A stretch of 64,000 nucleotides of DNA from Sphingopyxis macrogoltabida. Its GTDB lineage: Bacteria; Pseudomonadota; Alphaproteobacteria; Sphingomonadales; Sphingomonadaceae. Made by a program: the position numbers and the translations under genes. The stretch is from NCBI RefSeq assembly GCF_001314325.1, contig NZ_CP009431.1, positions 62,001 through 126,000 on the forward strand, read 5' to 3'. Below the pieces are notes generated by a model that saw only the letters and a program-made list of their open reading frames with translations, was not told where the DNA came from and did no database searches. Below, one piece after another: positions 34,231 through 43,300 of the stretch (position 1 is the first letter of the stretch; every line of letters starts with the position of its first letter).

Positions 34231-35213
34231 ATGGGAGATGCAACAGTGACATCCGGCCCGAACATCGCTCTTCTTTGGCGCGGGCAAGCAGCCGAGTGGA
34301 CGCATCGCTTTCATGAAGCTCGACAGTGGCCGATAGTTGAAGCGTTGCGCTCGCTCGGTGCGACCGCGAGGCCTGTACTGTACAGGGACGAGGCGGTTCG
34401 CGCTATTCGTGACGAGTTGCTGTCGTTCGACGCGGTGCTGGTCTGGGTGAATCCCTTGGATATCTCAGGCGACCGTTCGCTGCTCGATCCGATGCTGCGC
34501 GAAGTCGCGGCGTGCGGCGTTGTCGTTAGCGCGCATCCCGACGTGATCGCCAAAATCGGCGTCAAGGAAGTGCTCTACACAACGCGGTCGATGGAATGGG
34601 GCAGCGATGTCGATCGATACGTAGACGCTGAAGGCCTTCACGCTCGTTTTCCCGAACATCTTGCCGCTGGCCCGCGCGTGCTGAAGCCGAACTACGGCAA
34701 CGGCGGCAGAAATGTATGGCGTGTCCAACTGGCCGCAGCGGGAGACGATCCTGCTTTGGAAACGTCGGTGGAAGTTCAAGAGGCTCGCCAAGGAAGCGAG
34801 CCGGAGCGGATCAGCCTGGCTGAGTTCCTGAATAGGTGGGTGCCGTTTCTGAACGACGGCGGCGTGCTGATCGATCAGGCTTATCAGCCGCAGTCGTCCG
34901 AGGGCATGGTCCGCTGCTACGTGTGCGGGCACCGTGTAGTGGGCTTTGGGCACAACTTAATCACTGCGCTGATGACGCCAACGTCCATTGATAAAATGTC
35001 GTCAACCCCACAGCCGGTGGGCCGCGTCATGTTCGGACCGGAAGTGACTCGCTTCGCAGACCTACGCAAAGCAATAGAGGATCGCTGGATTCCGGAGATG
35101 CAAAGTTTATTGTCGATCGCCGACCACGATCTTCCGCTTCTTTGGGACGCCGACTTCCTGTTTCGCCCTGGTGAAGCCACCAGCGATAGCGCGTATGTGC
35201 TTTGCGAGATCAA
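34231..35213 (+). pseudogene. Cj0069-family (ATP-grasp-like) gene, 3' end cut by transposon
   Basis: Translation from 34231 gives NIALLWRGQAAEWTHRFHEA, VLVWVNPLDISGDRSLLDPM, GPRVLKPNYGNGGRNVWRVQ and ending DSAYVLCEIK. The pattern (KPNYGNGGRNV glycine loop, then a late CEI(N) segment) matches the Cj0069 family, which has an ATP-grasp-like arrangement. The family's last ~30 residues are missing: the reading frame enters the Tn3-type left end at 35214 and runs 95 codons into it to 35499. The loss removes the C-terminal metal-binding region, so the product is probably inactive. Confidence 0.7.
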
Positions 35214-35532
35214 GGGGGCGTTTGCGGGAGGGGGCGGAATCCTACGCCAAGCTCGCCCAGATAGCCGGCGCGAGATCTTACTTGTTGCTGCCTTCTACGG
35301 TCGCGCCAGAAAGGCGACGGCTCAGTTCTATCCGGCGATGGCTACGCATTTTGAAGGTGTCTGGCCCAACGCGCCGATACTCAATGAAGCCGAGAGAACG
35401 CCAAAATCGCTCTGCCGCTTCATTCGCTTCCAGCACGGCCAACCGAATCTCTGTGGCACCTCTCGCAGCGGCCCAGCTTTCGACCGTCGAGTAAATTGAG
35501 CGTCCGACGCCACGACCACGCTGTGCGGCATC
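35214..35532 (+). repeat. Left-end repeat, inner copy (319 bp)
   Basis: Identical by eye to 4621-4939. It starts with the 38-bp Tn3 inverted repeat and cuts the Cj0069 gene. The preceding bases ATCAA are not repeated after the right end. Confidence 0.9.
35278..35532 (-). pseudogene. GNAT acetyltransferase, 3' fragment in the inner left-end copy
   Basis: The frame equals the last ~85 codons of the GNAT gene at 4685-5215 (AAQRGRGVGRSIY onward) and loses identity at 35532, after which unrelated sequence leads to tnpA. The 5' half and tnpR are absent from this copy. Confidence 0.8.
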
Positions 35533-35662
35533 AGCATGGATCACAAACGAAGGTTTGAGGCGGTGACGAACATGAGCACATAAGATTGGGCTATTGTGTA
35601 TCTTAACCAGCATCTCAATCAAGCTATCTCAAACCGTAGCTCGGAAAGAATAAGGAGCATGT

Positions 35663-38554
35663 ATGCCGCGTCGCGTGACCCTGACCGATCGACAGCGCGA
35701 GGCGCTGCTTCACTTGCCGGTCGATCAAGGTGAGCTGCTGCGGCACTATACCCTCAGCGATGAGGATCTCGGGCATATCCGCCAGCGCCGGCGCGCCCAC
35801 AATCGTTTTGGCTTCGCGCTGCAACTGTGCGTCCTGCGCTACCCGGGCCGGGTGCTCGCTCCTGGCGAGTTGATCCCGGCGCAGGTATCGGATTTCATCG
35901 CGGCCCAGCTCGGCCTGACCAGCGACGATCTACTCCTCTATGCCGCGCGCGAGGAGACCCGGCACGAGCATCTGGCGGACCTTCGCCGAATCTACGGCTA
36001 TCGCTCCTTTTCGGGGCGGGGCGCACGGGATTTGCGCGAATGGATCGCTCGGGAAGCCGAGGCGGCGACATCGAATGAGGATCTTGCCCGTCGCTTCGTT
36101 GCGGAGTGTCGCCGCACCCGCACGATCCTTCCCGGCTCCTCGACGATCGAGCGCCTTTGCGCCGATGCGCTGGTTGAGGCCGAGCGCCGGATCGAGGATC
36201 TTATCGCCCATCGCATCACGCCAACCCTGAGCGAGAATTTGGCTCACCTGTTGGAGGATACGGTGGATGGTCGCGTCACGCGCTTCGTATGGCTGCGACA
36301 GTTCGAGGTTGGCGCAAATTCAGCAGCCGCTAACCGGCTGATGGATCGACTGGAATATCTTCAAAGGTTCGATCTTCCGGCGGATTTGCTGGACGGCGTG
36401 CCGGCGCATCGTGTGACCCGGCTTCGCCGGCAGGGCGAGCGCTATTACGCCGACGGCATGCGTGATCTGCCCGAAGACAGGCGGCTTGCGATCCTCGCTG
36501 TCTGCACCCTGGAATGGCGGTCATCGCTGGCCGATGTCATCGTGGAGACCCACGATCGCATCGTAGGCCGTCTCTATCGGGCCTCCGAACGCCTTTGCAA
36601 CACCAGGATCGCCGACGCAAAGGCGGCCGTTCGGGACACGCTGAAGTCCTTTGCCGAAATCGGTGGTGCTTTGCTTGGAGCGCAGGACGATGGCACGGCC
36701 CTGGACGGGATAATCGCCACCGGGCCTGGCTGGGAACGGTTCAGAACCCTTGTCGCCACGGCCTCCGCGCTGACCAACGTGCTCGCGGCCGACCCGCTCA
36801 GCCGTGTGCTGGACGGCTATCACCGTTTCCGCCTCTACGCGCCCAGGATGCTGCGCCTGCTCGACATGCAGGCGGCGCCGATCGCCACGCCTCTTCTGGC
36901 GGCCGTTGCGATGCTGCGTAACGGGATCAAGGTCGATCCGCCGGTGGATTTTCTACGTCCCAACTCGAAATGGCATCGTCATCTTCGCGCTGAGCCCAGC
37001 GGCGACCACCGGCTTTGGGAAATCGCGGTGCTGTTCCACATCCGCGACGCCTTCCGGTCCGGTGACATATGGTTGGCGGGATCGCGCCGCTATGGCGACC
37101 TCAAGCAGCTTCTGGTCCCGCCACAGGCGATAGAGCAGACCGCGCGGCTCGCCGTGCCGCTGCGACCCGGCGAATGGCTGGCCGAGCGCAGGGCTCGACT
37201 GGATACACGGCTGAAGGAGTTTGGCCGCGCGGCGCGAACCGGCACGATCCCAGGCGGCATCATCGAGAACGGCAAGCTGCACATCGACAAGCTGAGGGCC
37301 GACACGCCCGAAGGGGCCGAGGATCTCGTGCTCGATCTCTATCAACAGCTCCCGCCCGCGAGGATCACCGATCTGTTGCTGGAAGTCGATGAGCGAACCG
37401 GATTTTCCGAGGCGTTCACGCATCTGCGCACCGGCGCGCCCTGCAGCGACCGGATCGGCCTGATGAACGTGTTGCTGGCGGAAGGCGTCAATCTCGGTTT
37501 GCGCAAGATGGCGGCGGCGACCAACACGCACAGCTTCTGGGAATTGCTGCGGATCGCGCGCTGGCATGTCGAAGGCAGCGCCTATGATCGGGCGCTCGCC
37601 ATGATCGTGGAGGCCCACGCCGCCCTGCCCATGGCCGCCTTCTGGGGACAAGGGCAATCGGCATCCAGCGACGGGCAGTTCTTCCTTGCTACCGAGCAGG
37701 GCGAGGCGATGAATCTGATCAACGCGAAATATGGCAACGTCCCGGGCCTCAAGGGATACAGCCATGTGTCCGATCAATATGCGCCGTTCGCAACCCAGGT
37801 GATCCCGGCAACGGTCAGCGAGGCTCCCTATATCCTGGACGGGCTGCTCATGAATGACGCGGGCCGCCGCGTTCGCCAGCATTTTGCCGACACGGGCGGC
37901 TTCACCGATCATGTGTTCGCCGCCTGCGCCTTGCTCGGCTACAGGTTCGCCCCCCGTATCCGCGATCTCCCTCAGAAAAGACTCTATGCCTTCACGCCCA
38001 ACGCGACGCCGGCCAATGTGCGAGCGCTGGTCGGAGGTAAGATCAATGAACCGCTCATCGAGCGCAACTGGCCCGACATCCTGCGCATCATGGCGACGAT
38101 CGCAGCGGGGATCGTCGCCCCCAGCCAGATTCTTCGCAAGCTCGCCTCTTACCCGCGCCAGAATGAGCTGGCCCTCGCATTGCGAGAGGTGGGCCGCATC
38201 GAGCGAACCCTGTTCATGATCGACTGGATTCTTGATGCCGGCCTCCAGCGCCAGGCTCAGATCGGCCTCAACAAGGGTGAGGCCCACCACGCCCTAAAGC
38301 GCGCCATCAGCTTCCACCGCCGAGGTGAAATCCGGGATCGATCCGGCGAAGGCCAGCACTATCGCATCGCCGGAATGAACCTGCTCGCCGCCATCATCAT
38401 ATTCTGGAACACCATGAAGCTCGGCGAGGTCGTCAATACCCGGGCCGCCAGCGGTACCCATATCGCGCCTGATCTACTCGCCCACGTCTCGCCGTTGGGA
38501 TGGGAACACATCAATCTAACCGGGGAATATCGCTGGCCCAAATCCTTAGCGTAG
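35663..38554 (+). CDS. tnpA: Tn3-family transposase TnpA
   Basis: The 963-residue product begins with the DUF4158 N-terminal domain of Tn3 transposases (LTDRQREALLHLPVDQGELL) and ends with the DDE domain: GQGQSASSDGQFF (first Asp about residue 675), GGFTDHVFAACALLGYRF (second Asp about 750), and a Glu in LREVGRIERTLFM. Length is normal (about 970-1000). The stop at 38554 lies inside the 38-bp right inverted repeat, a common arrangement. The ATG at 35663 follows AAGGAGC. It should act on both left ends (4621 and 35214), so two nested transposons are possible. Confidence 0.92.
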   Translation: MPRRVTLTDRQREALLHLPVDQGELLRHYTLSDEDLGHIRQRRRAHNRFGFALQLCVLRYPGRVLAPGELIPAQVSDFIAAQLGLTSDDLLLYAAREETRHEHLADLRRIYGYRSFSGRGARDLREWIAREAEAATSNEDLARRFVAECRRTRTILPGSSTIERLCADALVEAERRIEDLIAHRITPTLSENLAHLLEDTVDGRVTRFVWLRQFEVGANSAAANRLMDRLEYLQRFDLPADLLDGVPAHRVTRLRRQGERYYADGMRDLPEDRRLAILAVCTLEWRSSLADVIVETHDRIVGRLYRASERLCNTRIADAKAAVRDTLKSFAEIGGALLGAQDDGTALDGIIATGPGWERFRTLVATASALTNVLAADPLSRVLDGYHRFRLYAPRMLRLLDMQAAPIATPLLAAVAMLRNGIKVDPPVDFLRPNSKWHRHLRAEPSGDHRLWEIAVLFHIRDAFRSGDIWLAGSRRYGDLKQLLVPPQAIEQTARLAVPLRPGEWLAERRARLDTRLKEFGRAARTGTIPGGIIENGKLHIDKLRADTPEGAEDLVLDLYQQLPPARITDLLLEVDERTGFSEAFTHLRTGAPCSDRIGLMNVLLAEGVNLGLRKMAAATNTHSFWELLRIARWHVEGSAYDRALAMIVEAHAALPMAAFWGQGQSASSDGQFFLATEQGEAMNLINAKYGNVPGLKGYSHVSDQYAPFATQVIPATVSEAPYILDGLLMNDAGRRVRQHFADTGGFTDHVFAACALLGYRFAPRIRDLPQKRLYAFTPNATPANVRALVGGKINEPLIERNWPDILRIMATIAAGIVAPSQILRKLASYPRQNELALALREVGRIERTLFMIDWILDAGLQRQAQIGLNKGEAHHALKRAISFHRRGEIRDRSGEGQHYRIAGMNLLAAIIIFWNTMKLGEVVNTRAASGTHIAPDLLAHVSPLGWEHINLTGEYRWPKSLA

Positions 38555-38582
38555 GATTCCGCCCCCTCCCGCAAACGCCCCC
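38545..38582 (-). repeat. Tn3-type right inverted repeat
   Basis: On the minus strand it reads GGGGGCGTTTGCGGG and continues to match the left end for 38 bp with one mismatch at position 35. It overlaps the end of tnpA. Confidence 0.9.
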
Positions 38583-38587
38583 TTTCA
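38583..38587. repeat. Target-site duplication TTTCA, right copy
   Basis: Directly follows the right inverted repeat and equals 4616-4620 before the outer left repeat. Confidence 0.75.
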
Positions 38588-38673
38588 GACCGACAACGTC
38601 TGCTGGATCCATAGTAGCTGCGCTGCCGAACTTGCTGACTGGCGGATCATCCAACGACCTTCCGTGGCCGACG

Positions 38674-39531
38674 ATGACCAGCCTGATCTATTTTGATCCT
38701 GACGAGCTCGGAAAAGGCCGCTATTTCGAGATTGACGATACTCTGGTCGCAGAAGATGGCCGTTCGTATTCGCTCGGAGACTGGATCGCACGCGGCGGCA
38801 ATGGGTCGGTGTTTCGATGCGTCGAGCGCAGTTCTGGTACTGAATATGCGATCAAGTTTCTCATGCAGCCGCGTGGCCGGATTCTTAAGCGGTTTTATCG
38901 CGAGGTGAGGCTCCTCAAGGAGCTGCAGCATGAGCACATCGTGCGATATCGCGGGACTGGCAGGACCCGCCATTCGGGCGGAACACGTGGCTTACGTTGC
39001 CCGTTCCTGATCATGGAGCTTGCAGACAGCAGTTTGTCGGACATCGCCTCGAAGTCCCGCATTCCCCCAGAGATATATGTCGGCCAGTTTCGTGGACTCG
39101 CGCGGGGCCTGGCCAACCTACATGCGAAAGCGATCCACCGTGATATTAAGCCCGAGAACATTCTCGTATCCGGAGATCGATGGCTTTTGAGTGACTATGG
39201 CCTCTGCCGCTTCTCCGACAGACCCGAACTTGATATTACACCGAGCGACCAGGCGATTGGACCTAAATACTGGCTGTCACCTGAGGCTCATAATCGACGA
39301 CTGGGGCAGGGTGATGCTATCTGTCAGGCGTCAGACGTTTTCCAGCTGGCCTCGGTGTTTTGGTACGTTGCCACGGGTCGCCACCCATGTGGCCTCCTGA
39401 CGGTCGATGACTGGAGAGGACCCGCCCGGCTGTTCGAGCCAATCCAGCGCGCTCTTCAACACCAAAAGTCTCGAAGGCCGGCCGATGGCGTCGCCTTTGC
39501 TGCTGCAATCGAAGCTGCAATTGATGCGTGA
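38674..39531 (+). CDS. Hanks-type Ser/Thr protein kinase
   Basis: The 285-residue soluble protein has a complete kinase domain: glycine loop ARGGNGSVF (39-47), AIKF with Lys61, helix-C Glu77 (REV), catalytic loop HRDIKPEN (155-162), DYG in place of DFG (174-176), SPE in place of APE (202-204) and Asp221. There is no transmembrane or PASTA region. The frame opens upstream inside the transposon; the ATG at 38674 is the first plausible start beyond it, and the transposon right end is only 91 bp away, so the native promoter may be lost. Its stop directly abuts the stop of the opposing DndC-like gene. I infer a role linked to that sulfur-modification operon. Confidence 0.85.
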   Translation: MTSLIYFDPDELGKGRYFEIDDTLVAEDGRSYSLGDWIARGGNGSVFRCVERSSGTEYAIKFLMQPRGRILKRFYREVRLLKELQHEHIVRYRGTGRTRHSGGTRGLRCPFLIMELADSSLSDIASKSRIPPEIYVGQFRGLARGLANLHAKAIHRDIKPENILVSGDRWLLSDYGLCRFSDRPELDITPSDQAIGPKYWLSPEAHNRRLGQGDAICQASDVFQLASVFWYVATGRHPCGLLTVDDWRGPARLFEPIQRALQHQKSRRPADGVAFAAAIEAAIDA

Positions 39532-40371
39532 TTACTTGTGACAAATCACGCAGCTGCTCGACCCTTCGTCAATTCCATAGACATCGTCGATCGTCTCGGC
39601 GGTGTTGGCCGAAAGCGGATTGGTCCGGCGATTGCGGCGGAGGCGCTCACGGCGCTTTTCATAATCCGCTTTGATCTGGTCGACGCGGTCGGGTGCGATC
39701 AGTTCGGTCAGGCTTTCACCTTGGCTCCAGGTAAAGGGCGAGCCGTCTTTGAGCGCAGTCTTCTCATAATCGATCGCTTCGGCGAAGCGGTCGGGGTGGT
39801 TCTCGGCGAGCCGCACCCATTCGATTTTCTGCTGATAGAAGCAGAAGGTGCAACCCGACCGCGATCGCCACTTATAATATTCTGGCTCGCCGACATCCGA
39901 CTGGTCAAGGATCTCGAGTACGCCTGCGCGGTCTATTCCAGCATCACGCAATGGAAAATGCACGCGCATATTGGGGTGGGTCGCCTGATAGCCTTCTCGG
40001 CTCGGCTCGTCGGCACGGATCGCGACATAGCTATGGATCGTGGTGCCGGCTTCGAGATCCTTTTTTAGCCAATGTTCGAGTGGGCGCAATTTGAGCTGCC
40101 TGGTGCACCAGCGTGTGCGTGGCGAAGGCAGGAAATTGCCATATTCGTCGAGCCAGAAATCGAAATCGCGGTCGGGATTAAGCCGCTGTATCGGCTTGCC
40201 TAGAAAGCCCTCGAGCTTGTCCAGAAAACTATAAACCTCCGGTAGCTCCTTGCCCGTGTCGGTGAAGAAATATTCAAGCGGCAAGTGCGGATGGTATTGC
40301 CGCATGTAGACAGCGAGCGAGGCACTGTCGCGACCGCCCGAAATCCCGAGAATATGGCGTTCGTTCGTCAT
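39532..40371 (-). CDS. DndC/SspD-like PP-loop sulfurtransferase (PAPS-reductase family)
   Basis: The 279-residue product has the pyrophosphatase P-loop GISGGRDS (residues 9-16), EYFFTDTGKELPE (33-45), and three cysteine sites: TRWCTRQLK (Cys89), SRSGCTFC (Cys174, Cys177) and SSSCVIC (Cys274, Cys277), suited to an iron-sulfur cluster. DndC and SspD have this architecture and are thought to activate DNA for sulfur insertion by adenylating the backbone. It overlaps the ATPase gene upstream by 4 bp and abuts the kinase gene tail to tail with no spacer. A true sulfate-assimilation PAPS reductase is less likely given the operon. Confidence 0.82.
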   Translation of the reverse strand: MTNERHILGISGGRDSASLAVYMRQYHPHLPLEYFFTDTGKELPEVYSFLDKLEGFLGKPIQRLNPDRDFDFWLDEYGNFLPSPRTRWCTRQLKLRPLEHWLKKDLEAGTTIHSYVAIRADEPSREGYQATHPNMRVHFPLRDAGIDRAGVLEILDQSDVGEPEYYKWRSRSGCTFCFYQQKIEWVRLAENHPDRFAEAIDYEKTALKDGSPFTWSQGESLTELIAPDRVDQIKADYEKRRERLRRNRRTNPLSANTAETIDDVYGIDEGSSSCVICHK

Positions 40372-43300
40372 GCCGCTTCAGCCTCATCCTCAGTTTCGGC
40401 GGCAAGTGTAGCCACAGCGCGTGCCAGCGCAGCCAGCTGCAAGCGACTGCCTCTTTTGTCCGCGCGGAGCGCCGCAACGAGCTTGTCCGCCATGCCCGCA
40501 GCCGCCGTCTTTTCCTGATCGGTGAGAATGAAGCTGCGCATCAGCGGAGGAGCAAGGGGATCGAGTCCGACCACCAGCGCCAACGCCTCGCTATGGGTGC
40601 GCCGGTCACGAACTACCGCTAGCGCCTCGAGTTCGCGAAAGCGTCGGCCATAGCGTGCAATTTCGGTCAGCGCCTCTTCGCGGTCACGGTCCGACCAGTT
40701 TCGCGCAGGGCGGTGCAGCAGCACACTGACCAAGCTCTCGATATCCCCGGTGCCCTGTTCGATTGCCGCCGCGCGATCGGCGAAGGCGTCAAAATTATAG
40801 TCGTTGGTCATGCCGCGGATCAGCTTTGTGCGTTCGGCGATGCCGCCAAAATCCCGATGATCGATGCCGAGTGCGCGCCCAAGCGCCACGCGCAGTTCAT
40901 CGAGCAGCGCCGGATAGCTTGCCTCGGCCGCAATGATGGCATTGTGGATCACATCCGGCGATAGCCGATCGCCGAGCGCAGCGGGGAGATCATCGAACAA
41001 CAGCCGCTCGGGATCGTCGGCCTTCATCACAACGCTGCGAATGCTTTTAGCGTCTGCATCAATACGCAAGGTGCGCTTGGCGAAATTGGGTAGCGCTTCG
41101 AAACGCTGGAAAATGGCAGCAGCGATTGGGAGCGATGCGCTGCTCTCCGTGACCTTCAGTAATTTGGCGAGCCCGCTAAGAAACGCCATTTCGCGTATCG
41201 AGCGATCAATGCGTCGCAAACGGAAGCTGCCGGGCTTTTGCAGCAGCCGGTCGACAACAACATCGTCGATCGTCGTCTGATAGACCCCGTCGATATAGAC
41301 TGCCACCGTATCCCGGTTGGCGAGCATATATGCCAACGCAAGCGCCGGCATGACTCCGCTCTTTATGCCAAATGGAGGCGCGGACCAACGTGCGTAGATT
41401 ATGTCGAGCGGTTCGTCGCCAGCTTGGTCCAGCACCTCCCAGGCCGGCTGCAGTGACTGGCCTTCTAGGCTGTCATCCGGGCTGGAAAAATCGAAGCGGC
41501 CCGGCTCGATTTCCCGGTGCAGCCCGAACGGCTTGAGTACAGTGAGATAGAGACCCAGCTCGGCGGGATATTGCTTCATGCCGAGCTGCTTGAGTTCAAG
41601 TCCGCTGACCATCGCATGAGCCAAGTCACGCAGCGCCGCCATGGCACTGGACGAAGGTTTGTCGCGCTGGAGCAATTCGCTCTTGAGGATCGGCGCTTTG
41701 GCAAAGCCAACATCGGCCAGCATGCTGGCAATGACTGCAAGCGGTTCGCAATGCGACTTACCCGGGGACGGCGAGAGATACCATTTGGCGCCTTCCAGTG
41801 CCGCTTCGAGCTTGCGATGCAATTCGTCGATGCAACGCGACTGCCGCGCGGCGATCTCGCGACGGGCGATGCGATCGCCTTCGAGTTGCGGATGTTCGCG
41901 AAAGACCCGTTCGACTGCCATAAGCTCGGCCGCTGCGTTGCGCAGCGCGAAGCTCTCGCTGGCACTGCCGAGCGCAATGACGCGCCCACTCCCATTAAGC
42001 GCCTTCGCAGTCGCTTTGGTGAGCGCGTCGGTCGCCTGGCGCGGCAACGTGCCATCGCTCAGCAACAACAGCATTAGACCGCTTCCTCGTTGCGGGCGTG
42101 CCAGGATGCGTTCGACGAGGCCGTCGACGTTGTCCTCGGGCGTCACCACCTGCAGCGCGATCTCGAAGGTCCGCAGGGCGCCCGTCATGAAATAATGCCG
42201 CTTGGCGGCGGCAAAGCCGAAACCCACCCGCTGCGGAATGCCCTCGAGCTGGAGTGAATCGACCGGCGCCACTGCGCGGCCTATCGCTTCATCGAGATCA
42301 AAATCGCTGCCAGCAAACAGCGCATAGCCGCCAAGCCGGGGCTGACGGATTAGGATCGCCCAATCTAGCAGATCCCTGATTGCCGTTTTGATCGCCTTGG
42401 GCGTTGCGCCCGGCACAGCTGCTTCAAGAAAATCATCTGCGAGGGCAAGGCCAGAGCCGTTACGAAAGAATTCGATGATAGCCGCCGACTTGGTCAGCGC
42501 AACATGCAGGCCTTGGCCCTTTGCGCTGGCTCGCTCGATCGCCTCATAGGCAAGGCTGAAGCGACTGCCGTCATTTCCGGCAGCAAGCGACATGCCGAAA
42601 TTGGCAGCCATATAATCCCATAGCATCGCAGGATCGTAGGTGCCACTGACCTCCTCGGCATGCTCGAGAAACTCTTGGAAGCCCGACGGTTCCGCCGAGC
42701 TCAAAAACCCGAATACGCTTCGTTCATTCTGCGCAAAGCGCGCACGAGAGATCGGTCCGAGCAACAAGGCGCTGACAGGATTGAGCGGCCACGTATCGGT
42801 TAGCGCCTTGGTGAGCACTCCAACTTCCGTCGGCCTGCGCTTAGCGACTGCCTCGGCTACTAGCTCAGCGCGCTCGACAGCATTGGCTGGAGGTTCGGCC
42901 GTGATTGCCCGACCCAAAAGCGCCACTGTCTCATCGGCCCCGGAGAGGAAGGCGATGTCTTGGAAACGGCCTTGAACTTTGGCCCATTCCTGACGGGCAT
43001 CGCGCGCCGCGCGCGCGGCATATTGCTCAAACGACTGGTGCAGAATGCCGATGACGACGAGTCGGCCTTTACTGCGTGTCGCGCGCTCGGCGAGATCTTG
43101 CAGCAAATGCACATCGCCGCCTTCAAGCGCTTCATGCTCGAGCAGCTTGCCGAGTTCGTCTAGGATCAGCAGCGTGCCGCTCGACGCAGCTTCGCCACCG
43201 GCAATCAGCGCAGCAATCAGGGCGTCGTCGCTTGCGCCATAGTCAGCGGCTTGCGCCGAACTCCAGTCGAGAGCGAGGGTCGCAGCTTCGACAATGGCGT

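Larger units (their letters stand above)
4621..38582. mobile_element. ~34-kb Tn3-family composite unit (outer IRL to IRR)
   Basis: The left end begins GGGGGCGTTTGCGGG at 4621. The right end at 38545-38582 is its 38-bp inverted complement with a single mismatch near the inner end. Both outer ends are flanked by TTTCA, so the whole interval appears to have inserted as one transposon. It holds a second left end at 35214, an intact tnpA beside the right end, a GNAT gene and a broken tnpR beside the outer left end, a nested Tn402-like element, plasmid-maintenance genes and a chromate-resistance cluster. An alternative origin is recombination between two copies of the transposon that fused a circular replicon into the first copy, followed by loss of part of one copy. 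Confidence 0.7.

Noticed and set aside
35214..35499. C-terminal 95 codons of the frame beginning at 34231
   Set aside because: They translate the Tn3 left-end repeat, which also appears in the same frame after an unrelated gene at 4621-4906.
38500..38673. N-terminal extension of the kinase frame
   Set aside because: The first ~28 codons lie in the transposon right end and tnpA 3' end; the kinase domain begins well after the ATG at 38674.
39532..40371. Assignment as a sulfate-assimilation PAPS/APS reductase
   Set aside because: The C-terminal CxxC, the operon with cysteine desulfurase, DUF4007 and a large ATPase, and the absence of other cys genes fit a DndC/SspD role better.
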